DNA of 14,160 bases, taken from contig CAYGWP010000097.1 in assembly GCA_964353455.1 (NCBI GenBank), positions 1 through 14,160 on the forward strand, read 5' to 3'. This document shows, piece after piece, positions 1 to 6,232 of this stretch; position 1 is the first letter of the stretch, and each line of letters opens with the position of its first letter. The DNA comes from CAYGWP01 sp964353455. GTDB taxonomy: Bacteria; Planctomycetota; Phycisphaerae; FEN-1346. A program made the translations under genes and the position numbers. The notes under the pieces were generated by a model. It was given only the letters and a program-made list of their open reading frames with translations, was not told the origin of the DNA and ran no database searches.

Positions 1-87
1 GCCGACGGGCACTTCACCGTCATCGAGGGCGGCCTCGGCCTGCCGCAGGGCCTCGCGCATCCAGCGCTCATCATCTTGAATCGTCAT
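1..87 (-). CDS. tadA: tRNA-specific adenosine deaminase, N-terminal fragment (runs off left edge)
   Basis: Only the first 29 codons are inside the window. They read MTIQDDERWMREALRQAEAA and continue to LDDGEVPVG at the edge. This matches the conserved N-terminus of TadA: a WM-x-x-AL helix followed by EVPVGA, just before the catalytic HAE motif, which lies outside the window. TadA is a cytoplasmic zinc enzyme that deaminates A34 to inosine in tRNA-Arg(ACG), so that one tRNA reads CGU, CGC and CGA. The ATG at 87 has only a weak upstream GGA at a long distance. The gene follows the FG-GAP protein gene on the same strand after 51 bases, so the two may be co-transcribed. The substrate tRNA gene is also in this window, at 6021-6097. 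Identification rests on a short stretch; another cytidine/deoxycytidylate deaminase-family member is the main alternative. Confidence 0.8.
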   Translation of the reverse strand, partial: MTIQDDERWMREALRQAEAALDDGEVPVG

Positions 88-138
88 AGTGATATATCCA
101 GTTTGCCCTTGTATCGCCCTGCGGGGACGCCCGAAGGG

Positions 139-2088
139 TCACTTCGCCTCCGGCCGTTTCACGACTATCACCTGGCGCAGGCCGGGGCGAACCGTCACCC
201 GCTGCTCAAGGATTGCGCCGTCGGCATACCGCACGCTCAGGGTGTGCTCGCCCGGCTCGCGGATGGCGATGTTGGCCTCGTCCGGGCCGCGACACCCGGT
301 GAGCACCTGCGTGCCGATGTCGCGCAGCGCGACGACCGTGCCTTTCTCGTCCGTCACGGTCACGCGTGCGCCGAGGACGCCGCGGCTGCCGGTCACACGG
401 ACGCTGAGAATGGCGGTCTGCTGTAGTTTCTTCAGATGCCTGACGGGGTTTTCGGCGGGGGCTCGCAGGGCTAGGCAATCGCTCAGCACCAGGGTCAGCC
501 TGCCGTCGAGGCCGCCGAGGAGGAGGTCGTTGGCCCCGTCGCCGCTGGCGTCGCCTGCCGCCGCGCCGCCCGCGCCTTTCTCGTAGGAGTCGCCCGGATA
601 GAAGGCGGCCTCGTAGATCTCGTTGTGCATGAACGAGCCGTAACCGCGGTTGCAGTGATAGGAGTTCTTCGTGTCGGCGCGGCGCGAGATGGTGAAAAGG
701 TCAACGCAGCCGTCCATGTCGAGGTCCTCGGCCAGCGTGGCCAGTTGCGCGACGGTGCTCAGCCGGATCTCGTTGCCGAAGCCGCTCACATCCGTCCACA
801 CCCCCTTCTCGCAGGTGAGCACCGCCATGCCCGTGTCCAGCGGGACGACCAGGTCCATGCGTCCGGTGCGCCAGATCGGCGCCACGCAGCCTGCGCCGGT
901 GAAACCGGTCCCGACATGCTCGGTGCCGACATCCGTCCGGAAGTCCAGCGAGACCTTGTGCGGCACGGGCGCGAACTTCCCGTCAGGACCCTGCTGAAGG
1001 AATATCCCCTTGCCCGCCGCAAAGAACACGTCGGTTCGGCCGTCCATGTTCCAGTCGCCGGGGGCGAAGAACCCCGTGCCGCCGGCGCCCGCCTCGACCT
1101 TCGCGAGACCGAGCGCCGCCGTCGCATCGGTGAACGCGACGCCCTTCGCGCCGCCGTTCAGGTACACGTGCAGTCCGGCGCCGGCCCGCGACGCCACCAC
1201 GTCCGGGTAGCCGTCGCCGTTCACCTCCACCAGCGCCGCGACCTTCAGGTCCTTGCCGGCGTCCGGCGGCAGCAGGTCGGTCTTCGTGAACCTGCCGTCC
1301 TTATTGAGGAAGAGGGTCGCGCCCACCAGCAGGTCCGGTCTGCCGTCGCCGTTCACGTCGGCGACCGACACGGAGTTGCCTTTCGCGCCGTCGAGGCCGA
1401 GCGCCCTGGTCTTGTCCTCGAACGCCATCGCGCCGGTCTGGAGGAGCACGTGCACGCCGTCGGGCGCGCAGGCAATGGCGTCGAGCCGGCCGTCGCCGTC
1501 CAGGTCGTACAGCGCCACGCCGCCGATCGGACCGCCGAATTCGGCAAGGACCATGTCTTCCCGGAACTTTGCGCACACCCTGGCGGGGAAGAAATACGTC
1601 CCCGCCTGAAGGTCGTTCAGCATCTCGCGCAGCCGTTCAGCCTGGCCGCAGAAGGTGCCCTGCATCGTTTCGCCTTCCGGGCATTTCTGCGTCCACTGCC
1701 AGACGGCGGGTCTGGCGGGGTCGGTGATTTCGGCGTAGTGCCAGTCGGCGCTGCCGACGTACATCAGCACTTCGCCTTCGTGTCCGCGCCGAGGCTTGCC
1801 CGCCCACGCGACGACCAGTTGGCCGTCGCTCACATCCTCCAGCGGCGCCTCTTCCTGGGCCTTGACCTTGGTGGCGATGGTCAGTTCCCTCGGCGCGAAT
1901 TCCCCGCGGATGACCTGCTCCACCTTCAGCGCCATCACGTGCCTGTCGGTGTCAACCGAGACCACCCGCGCCGCGATGACCGCCTTGTACCGGTCGCACA
2001 AGTCCGGCGGCTGAAGGCTCGGATTGACGAGCGCGCAGGCCGCACAGGCCATTGCGAGCACGGCGACGGCCGCTCCAATCAGTTTCAT
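139..2088 (-). CDS. secreted FG-GAP (VCBS) beta-propeller protein with ASPIC/UnbV-like C-terminus
   Basis: 649 aa from the ATG at 2088. Residues 1-20 are a signal peptide (MKLIG, hydrophobic core, ACA before LVNP); it is Cys-rich but has no clean lipobox. Residues 22-185 form an N-terminal domain with C31, C136, C147 and C172 that I do not recognise; the start of it (CDRYKAVIAARVVSVD) faintly recalls netrin/TIMP-type folds. From about 190 to 530 there are FG-GAP repeats with calcium-binding DxDxDG loops: DLDGDG 195, DVNGDG 244, EVNGDG 288, DWNMDG 345, DLDMDG 455 and DASGDG 513. Residues 555-640 resemble an ASPIC/UnbV domain. The protein is probably extracytoplasmic; no enzyme motif was seen. 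The open frame extends upstream to 2226, but a TATACT box at 2181-2176 would then lie inside the gene, so I prefer 2088. An in-frame ATG at 2112 is an equally possible start; neither has a strong ribosome binding site. Confidence 0.85.
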   Translation of the reverse strand: MKLIGAAVAVLAMACAACALVNPSLQPPDLCDRYKAVIAARVVSVDTDRHVMALKVEQVIRGEFAPRELTIATKVKAQEEAPLEDVSDGQLVVAWAGKPRRGHEGEVLMYVGSADWHYAEITDPARPAVWQWTQKCPEGETMQGTFCGQAERLREMLNDLQAGTYFFPARVCAKFREDMVLAEFGGPIGGVALYDLDGDGRLDAIACAPDGVHVLLQTGAMAFEDKTRALGLDGAKGNSVSVADVNGDGRPDLLVGATLFLNKDGRFTKTDLLPPDAGKDLKVAALVEVNGDGYPDVVASRAGAGLHVYLNGGAKGVAFTDATAALGLAKVEAGAGGTGFFAPGDWNMDGRTDVFFAAGKGIFLQQGPDGKFAPVPHKVSLDFRTDVGTEHVGTGFTGAGCVAPIWRTGRMDLVVPLDTGMAVLTCEKGVWTDVSGFGNEIRLSTVAQLATLAEDLDMDGCVDLFTISRRADTKNSYHCNRGYGSFMHNEIYEAAFYPGDSYEKGAGGAAAGDASGDGANDLLLGGLDGRLTLVLSDCLALRAPAENPVRHLKKLQQTAILSVRVTGSRGVLGARVTVTDEKGTVVALRDIGTQVLTGCRGPDEANIAIREPGEHTLSVRYADGAILEQRVTVRPGLRQVIVVKRPEAK

Positions 2089-2175
2089 CGCGCCCCGGAT
2101 TCGCGCCGTCATCGTCCGCCGCCGCCTTCCACTAAGAAGGGCGCCGACGCCGCGTCGGGCCGCCCTCGGCGCATG

Positions 2176-2204
2176 AGTATAGCCGACACCGCTTGCCAAG
2201 AGAA
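2176..2204 (-). promoter_or_regulatory. candidate promoter of the FG-GAP protein gene
   Basis: On the minus strand a near-consensus -10 box TATACT occupies 2181-2176. Seventeen bases upstream is a weak -35, TTCTCT (2204-2199); a better-looking TTGGCA lies only 12 bases from the -10. Transcription would start near 2169, leaving a leader of about 55-80 bases before the ATG at 2112 or 2088. This argues against the longer frame starting at 2226. Seen by eye only. Confidence 0.4.
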
Positions 2205-2219
2205 GACAGGCCAAGAGGC

Positions 2220-2248
2220 TGGACACGACTTGCGGCAGTGATTATGGT
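2220..2248 (+). promoter_or_regulatory. candidate promoter of the NHL propeller gene
   Basis: TGGACA (2220-2225, five of six matches to the -35 consensus) and TATGGT (2243-2248, four of six) are separated by 17 bases. They lie 50 bases upstream of the ATG at 2299. This site and the divergent candidate promoter at 2176-2204 share the 210-base gap between the two genes. Confidence 0.35.
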
Positions 2249-2298
2249 GTGGCGGATCGTTCACTCGTGCCCGGAATGCAGGCCACGGAGAAGAAAGA

Positions 2299-5013
2299 AT
2301 GCCGGAGAGGGCGTTTCACGGTCCGACCATCGCCGCCGCAGCGGTCCTGTGCTTCGCCCTTGCGCTTGCGGCGGCGCAGGTTCCCGAAGCGCCGCTCGAC
2401 GTGCGGAAGACCGACGAGGCGCGCTTCACCGCGGGGCCGCGCGCGGCCCGCGAAGGCGGCCTGGTCAAGGTCGCCTTCGCCGCGTCCGCGCCGACGGATG
2501 TAGAAGTGTCTGTGATTGATGCACGGGGCCGCGTGGTGCGCCACCTGGCCGCAGGTCTGCTCGGCCCGAATGCCCCCGAGCCGCTGGCGAAGGATTCGCT
2601 TGCGCAGTCGATCTCCTGGGACGGTCGCGACTATGCCGTCCGGCCTGCGGCGGGCGGGCCGCTCAGATTCCGCGTGCGGCTCGGCTCGCAGCCGCGCCTT
2701 GACCAGGTCCTCGGCTGGGACGGAAACACGTTCGGCGGCGCGGTGGCGGCGCTCACCGTCAGCCCGGCGGGCGAGGTTTACGTCCTTCTTACCGACAGTT
2801 ACCGCGGGCGCTCCGAGTTGCGTGTCCTCGACTCCGCCGGACGGTACAAGCGGACGATCATGCCGTACCCGTCCGCCACGCCGCCCGCCCGCAGCGAACC
2901 GGTCGGCCACCTCATGGCGGATGGCGAGCGGCTGCCGATAGTCTTTAACGGCCAGGGCCACACGCTCCACCCGATCGTGAGCGGCCTGTCGCGACAGACG
3001 ATGGCCTGGCATCCCGGCGGGCGCCTGCTGGCGTCAAGCAGCGTGGGCACGATGGCCGAGCACGGGCCGCCCAGGCATCTCATCGCCTTCCATCCCCAGG
3101 GAGGCGCGCCGGAGGGCGTCGGGTTCGTCGGCCCCAAGGTCCGCGAGGCCCGCGGATTCATTGGCGGCTCGGGCGAAGGAGGCGCGTTCGGCATGGACCG
3201 CCTCGCCGTCAGCCCCGATGGCACTTTCATATATTTCAATCAGTCATTCGAGAGCCGCATCTTCCAGGAGAAAGAACGCCGCCACGGCATCTATCGGCTC
3301 CGGTGGACCGACCGGGCGACCGGCGACCTGTGGCTGGGCAGGCCCGAGCCGGGCGACGATGATGAGCACTTCAGCGACCCGCAGGGCATCGCGGTGGACG
3401 CCGCAGGCCGACTCTACGTCTGCGACCGCGGCAACAATCGCATCATGCTGTTCTCGCCCGACGGGAAACTGCTCGGGAAGGCGGCGGCCGAGACGCCCGA
3501 GCAGATCGCCGTCCACCCGCGGACGGGCCAGGTTTTTGTCCTCTCCAGGCCCGCCGGGAAGAACGCCGAACGCGGACGGCTCCTCTGCTTCTCGGCCTGG
3601 CGCGACGGCGGACCTGTCCGCCAAAGCCTCAGCGACGGCGGACCGCAGAAATCCGCCGAGTTGGACGTCCCGAAAATCGACCTCATGGCCCTCGACCCGT
3701 CCGCCGACCCGGCCAGACTCTGGATCGCCGTCAAGACGGGCTGGATCACGCCGCACAGGATCATCCCCGTCACGGTGACCGACGGGCGCTTCGCCCTCGG
3801 CGAACCCGTCGGCAACGACGCCGGCCTCTGGTACCCCACCTCGGTCGTCGCCGACCCCGACCGCGGCCGTATCGTCGTCAAGGAATTGCTGCGATACAAG
3901 CGCTACTTCTCCGCCATCGACATGGCGACCGGCAACGTAACCGAACTCAAACTCCCGGGAACCGACATCGCCCTGGACGCCGACGGCAACATGTACCTGC
4001 TGAGCGGATACCGCGGGGACCACGTGGGCTGGATCAGCCGCTACGACTCCGCGGGCCGCCCACTGCCGTTCTCCGGCACAGGCTCCGAGAAGACCGTGAA
4101 CTTCACATTCCGCTGTTACGGCCCCGACATGGGCGTGCGCGGGCACGCGATCCATCCGAACGGAGATATCTACCTGCTTCGGTCAACACAAAAGGACTCC
4201 GGGGCGGAGATCGAGATATTCGGTCCGGATGGCAGACATAAGCGGACGCTCGTCCGCGGACTTGGCGGCGGAGACTGCGGCCTGGGCGTCGATGCCGCCG
4301 GAAACGTCTATGTCGGCACGAACATCAAGCCCGCGGCCGCCCCCCTGCCCGCCCCGTTCGCCGGACTCGTCCCGGCCGACGCCTGGCAGTACTGGCGAAA
4401 AGGCGAGCGCCCCGCCCCGTGGTGCTACCCCTACTGCAACGCCTACCTGTTCCACATGGGTGCGGTGATGAAATTCGGCCCGGAAGGGGGCGCGGTGTAC
4501 GGCTACCAGCGGAAGTCGTCCCCCGGCGGCGGGAACTGGCCGGTCGCTTCGCCCGGCATGGAACTTGAGAAGGCCCCCGCCGATGCGACCGCCTACAAGA
4601 CGGCCTACCTGGCGCACGACGTGAAGGTCTCCGGCGCGCTTTGGCGGTACGGCGGCATCGGCATCGTGCCCGCCTCCATCGACGGACCGGCGGGCGACCC
4701 GGGGTGCGTGTGCCTCGTGTCGCAACTCGATGCCGACCCGTGGGGCCGGGTGTATGCGCCAAACGTTTTCCGGTTCTCAGTCGAGATGCTTGACTCAAAC
4801 GGCAACCACATCGCCCGGATCGGGCGCTACGGCAACGCGGACGACGGAAGAACAGCCGGCACTGCTGCGGACGGCGGCATCTTCTTCGCGTGGCCGGCCG
4901 ACTGCGACTACGCCGAGGCCGACGGCCGCCTGTACGTCTCCGACAGCGTGAACCGCCGCGTGCTGGTCATCCGCTTCGACCACGCCGCCGACGCCGCCTG
5001 CGACATCCCCTGA
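2299..5013 (+). CDS. large secreted protein with FlgD-like domain and NHL/beta-propeller repeats
   Basis: 904 aa. The ATG is preceded by GGAG at 2287-2290, eight bases away. Residues 1-27 are a signal peptide (short basic N-region, hydrophobic AAAAVLCFALALAAA, AQ junction). Residues 57-127 resemble a FlgD Ig-like domain (VKVAFAASAPTDVEVSVID, then WDGRDYAVRPAAGG). From about 145 on there are repeated propeller blades. The clearest NHL repeat is at 360-388 (DPQGIAVDAAGRLYVCDRGN). Others include VSPAGEVYVL near 154, VDAAGNVYVG near the middle, and a last blade GRLYVSDSVNRRVLVI close to the C-terminus. Such proteins are common in planctomycetes and are usually uncharacterised; a cell-surface binding or scaffold role is inference. 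No catalytic motif was seen. The gene ends 14 bases before the 18-base copy of the tRNA-Arg 3' end at 5028, so the tRNA was probably its direct neighbour before the cassette arrived. Confidence 0.85.
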   Translation: MPERAFHGPTIAAAAVLCFALALAAAQVPEAPLDVRKTDEARFTAGPRAAREGGLVKVAFAASAPTDVEVSVIDARGRVVRHLAAGLLGPNAPEPLAKDSLAQSISWDGRDYAVRPAAGGPLRFRVRLGSQPRLDQVLGWDGNTFGGAVAALTVSPAGEVYVLLTDSYRGRSELRVLDSAGRYKRTIMPYPSATPPARSEPVGHLMADGERLPIVFNGQGHTLHPIVSGLSRQTMAWHPGGRLLASSSVGTMAEHGPPRHLIAFHPQGGAPEGVGFVGPKVREARGFIGGSGEGGAFGMDRLAVSPDGTFIYFNQSFESRIFQEKERRHGIYRLRWTDRATGDLWLGRPEPGDDDEHFSDPQGIAVDAAGRLYVCDRGNNRIMLFSPDGKLLGKAAAETPEQIAVHPRTGQVFVLSRPAGKNAERGRLLCFSAWRDGGPVRQSLSDGGPQKSAELDVPKIDLMALDPSADPARLWIAVKTGWITPHRIIPVTVTDGRFALGEPVGNDAGLWYPTSVVADPDRGRIVVKELLRYKRYFSAIDMATGNVTELKLPGTDIALDADGNMYLLSGYRGDHVGWISRYDSAGRPLPFSGTGSEKTVNFTFRCYGPDMGVRGHAIHPNGDIYLLRSTQKDSGAEIEIFGPDGRHKRTLVRGLGGGDCGLGVDAAGNVYVGTNIKPAAAPLPAPFAGLVPADAWQYWRKGERPAPWCYPYCNAYLFHMGAVMKFGPEGGAVYGYQRKSSPGGGNWPVASPGMELEKAPADATAYKTAYLAHDVKVSGALWRYGGIGIVPASIDGPAGDPGCVCLVSQLDADPWGRVYAPNVFRFSVEMLDSNGNHIARIGRYGNADDGRTAGTAADGGIFFAWPADCDYAEADGRLYVSDSVNRRVLVIRFDHAADAACDIP

Positions 5014-5027
5014 CCGCCGCGGAGGAT

Positions 5028-5045
5028 ATGGTACGCCCGGCAGGA
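5028..5045. repeat. 18-bp direct repeat of the tRNA-Arg 3' end, distal (att-like) copy
   Basis: The plus-strand string ATGGTACGCCCGGCAGGA at 5028-5045 is identical to 6020-6037, which is the 3' end of the tRNA-Arg gene: three-prime T-stem half, acceptor strand, discriminator and CCA, plus one flanking base. Identity ends at both sides (CCAGAG against GTCGAA on the right, T against C on the left). The rest of the tRNA is absent here. This is the arrangement left when an element integrates at a tRNA 3' end and restores the tRNA on one side. Confidence 0.75.
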
Positions 5046-5062
5046 CCAGAGAATGAATCCGG

Positions 5063-5641
5063 CTATTCCTGAGATGCCTGCAACCCCAGTCGCCGGAGGA
5101 TCGACTGCCAGATATCCGCCAGGCCCATCTTCCCCGCCCAGAGCGACACGTACTGGCGATCAACCGCGTCGCCGGAGACTTTCAGTATGCCGGCAACGTC
5201 GCGCAGATGTTTTTCGGACCCGCCCTCTTTGTACCAAAGCATCTTCGAAAGGATGATGTCCTCCGGCGTGGCAATGCAGGTCTGGCGGCCCTTGACAATC
5301 TCCAGACGCTGCCGCCGCTCGAACTGTCTTGCGTTCCAGGCGGTGTCCTTCAGGAGCATCAGGTCCACCTTGTTGCCGCTTGCACCATGAATGATGTTGA
5401 ACTGTCCGCGCGTGCGGATTGCCTGCCTGACGGCGTCGGGTTCCACATGGAAATCGGGCGAAGCGAATCGCCGGCACAGACCCTCAACGTTGCCGTATCG
5501 CAGGTCCACAACGATGTCGATGTCCTGGGTCATTCTCGGTTCGCCATAGGCGCCGCTGGCGATCGACCCGACCACCATGTATGGGACCTGAAGGTCCTCC
5601 AGGGCATCCACGATCAAGCGGAGCAGATCACCCTGATCCAT
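5063..5641 (-). CDS. MNT-type nucleotidyltransferase, candidate toxin-like partner
   Basis: 192 aa. The nucleotidyltransferase fold signature is complete: G25-S26 (VVGSIASGAYG), then D40 and D42 in TQDIDIVVD, and a third carboxylate D93 in NKVDLMLL. The C-terminal half has the pattern TPEDIILSKMLWYKEGG...KHLRDVAGIL, as in AbiEii/DUF6036-like nucleotidyltransferases, where the enzyme transfers a nucleotide to RNA or protein. The true substrate is unknown. The ATG at 5641 has a GGAGA ribosome binding site (5653-5649) and overlaps the end of the 77-aa gene by 14 bases, so translation is probably coupled. All three metal-binding acids are present, so I expect an active enzyme. The pair sits inside the tRNA-bounded cassette, which favours a toxin-antitoxin or other selfish or defence role. 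That role is inference; a housekeeping nucleotidyltransferase is possible. Confidence 0.8.
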   Translation of the reverse strand: MDQGDLLRLIVDALEDLQVPYMVVGSIASGAYGEPRMTQDIDIVVDLRYGNVEGLCRRFASPDFHVEPDAVRQAIRTRGQFNIIHGASGNKVDLMLLKDTAWNARQFERRQRLEIVKGRQTCIATPEDIILSKMLWYKEGGSEKHLRDVAGILKVSGDAVDRQYVSLWAGKMGLADIWQSILRRLGLQASQE

Positions 5642-5861
5642 TGCTCATTCTCCGCGCGACCTCGGCGGCAACCTGTGCGGCGTCCCACTCGGGATGACGA
5701 TGACGGACGCCTGCGGCGACCACCTGGCGCATCATTCGATTGCAGGCAATAATCGCCTCAACGCGCTGGGCGGGCGTCTGCTTCCGCAGTATCTCGGCGA
5801 CCCGGTCATCGACGACCTCGATCTGCCCGTCGTCCAACCGGAATTTGCACTTCCCGGGCAT
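5628..5861 (-). CDS. small conserved-type protein upstream of the nucleotidyltransferase (antitoxin-like)
   Basis: 77 aa, starting at the ATG at 5861 with a strong ribosome binding site TGGAGG (5874-5869), seven bases away. It is charged and mostly helical by appearance, with no membrane segment. The C-terminus reads RHRHPEWDAAQVAAEVARRM followed by SNGSG. From memory of such pairs, small proteins with a HPDW...EVARRLSHG-like ending often precede nucleotidyltransferase genes in planctomycetes and cyanobacteria; I know of no experimental function. Its stop overlaps the next start by 14 bases. The size, gene order and overlap fit an antitoxin or a regulatory partner, but no DNA-binding motif is evident. 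The N-terminal KCKFRLDDGQIEVVDDRVAEIL stretch could be a small beta/alpha fold. Confidence 0.75.
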   Translation of the reverse strand: MPGKCKFRLDDGQIEVVDDRVAEILRKQTPAQRVEAIIACNRMMRQVVAAGVRHRHPEWDAAQVAAEVARRMSNGSG

Positions 5862-5914
5862 CGTTTAACCTCCACTCCGTCTTGAGGAGTCATGCCGCGC
5901 AAGCCAGAGGCGGA

Positions 5915-5942
5915 AATCGGGATTCGGAATCAGGCATTCGGA
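5915..5942. repeat. imperfect direct repeat upstream of the two-gene module
   Basis: Two copies of AATCnGGnATTCGGA lie head to tail: AATCGGGATTCGGA at 5915-5928 and AATCAGGCATTCGGA at 5928-5942 (one base longer). They are 54-81 bases upstream of the small gene's ATG, between it and the tRNA. The placement suits an operator for autoregulation. No clear -10/-35 pair was found nearby. Chance duplication is possible. Confidence 0.4.
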
Positions 5943-6019
5943 GTCCGGCAACCGCCATCATGGCCCGCTGCCTTGCCTTCCGAACACCGGCTCCCCGGTC
6001 CCGTTGCCGTCGGCGGAAC

Positions 6020-6037
6020 ATGGTACGCCCGGCAGGA
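6020..6037. repeat. 18-bp direct repeat, proximal copy inside tRNA-Arg
   Basis: This is the copy within the intact tRNA gene, identical to 5028-5045. It covers CCA, the discriminator A, the seven-base acceptor 3' strand and most of the T-stem 3' strand. If the islet model is right, this is the junction that restored the functional tRNA. Confidence 0.75.
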
Positions 6038-6097
6038 GTCGAACCTGCAACCTTTGGATCCGTAGTCCAATGCTCTATCCAATTGAGCTACGGGCGT
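6021..6097 (-). tRNA. tRNA-Arg (anticodon ACG)
   Basis: 77 bases with an encoded CCA. The acceptor stem ACGCCCG pairs with CGGGCGT; the D stem GCTC/GAGC encloses AATTGGATA; the anticodon stem TTGGA/TCCAA encloses loop CTACGGA, giving anticodon ACG after U33; the variable loop is AGGTT; the T stem GCAGG/CCTGC has loop TTCGACT. A34 must be deaminated to inosine by TadA, whose gene starts at the left edge of the window. The gene reads leftward toward the two-gene cassette. Confidence 0.97.
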
Positions 6098-6116
6098 ATG
6101 TCGTTGGCGGTCCGAC

Positions 6117-6145
6117 ACTTTATCGGTCCGGCCCCCGGTTGTCAA
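6117..6145 (-). promoter_or_regulatory. promoter of tRNA-Arg
   Basis: On the minus strand a perfect -35 TTGACA (6145-6140) is followed by a 17-base spacer and TAAAGT (6122-6117). The expected start near 6110 is about 12 bases before the mature tRNA 5' end. No run of T follows the tRNA, and only a 5-bp stem is seen at 5986-5999, so transcripts may continue into the 5861-5063 module. Confidence 0.75.
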
Positions 6146-6194
6146 GGTCGTCGGACGGCACGCGCTTCGCATGGCCGCGCCGCCCGCGCGCCGG

Positions 6195-6200
6195 TACAAT
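6195..6200 (+). promoter_or_regulatory. candidate -10 box of the MBL/beta-CASP RNase gene
   Basis: TACAAT, five of six matches, lies 32 bases before the ATG at 6233. The hexamer 17 bases upstream (TGGCCG) is a poor -35, so this is a weak call. Confidence 0.3.
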
Positions 6201-6232
6201 GCGACGGGCGAGATAGTCGAAAGGAAGCCGGC

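Larger units (their letters stand above)
5028..6037. mobile_element. putative minimal islet integrated at tRNA-Arg(ACG), no integrase
   Basis: The two 18-bp copies of the tRNA-Arg 3' end are 992 bases apart and bracket exactly two overlapping genes: a 77-aa protein and a nucleotidyltransferase. Integration at tRNA 3' ends is the habit of tyrosine-recombinase islands and satellites. Here no integrase gene exists: the 159 bases between the tRNA and the small gene are too short, and no frame there looks like a recombinase. The element is therefore either a remnant that kept only its maintenance-type module or a passively mobilised cassette. By hand count the cassette is about 60% G+C over 5221-5580, while sampled lines on either side (4801-4860, 6361-6420) reach about 72%, which fits transfer. 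The alternative is an accidental local duplication of the tRNA end. Confidence 0.6.

Noticed and set aside
2089..2226. Upstream extension of the FG-GAP protein to 2226
   Set aside because: A TATACT -10 box lies at 2181-2176 within the extension, and the signal peptide begins at 2088 (or 2112).
625..2241. A 538-codon plus-strand open frame opposite the FG-GAP gene
   Set aside because: It is the antisense shadow of a gene with clear calcium-binding propeller repeats. Its product is rich in Arg, His and Val without recognisable motifs, as expected in GC-rich DNA.
5063..5861. HepT/MNT or AbiE system
   Set aside because: The small partner is only 77 aa and lacks HepT helices with their RX4HXY motif, and there is no AbiEi-type winged-helix gene.
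5882..6232. Upstream extension of the RNase frame to 5882
   Set aside because: It would translate across the antisense of the tRNA gene and adds a low-complexity stretch. The ATG at 6233 has a good ribosome binding site and begins the family's usual N-terminus.
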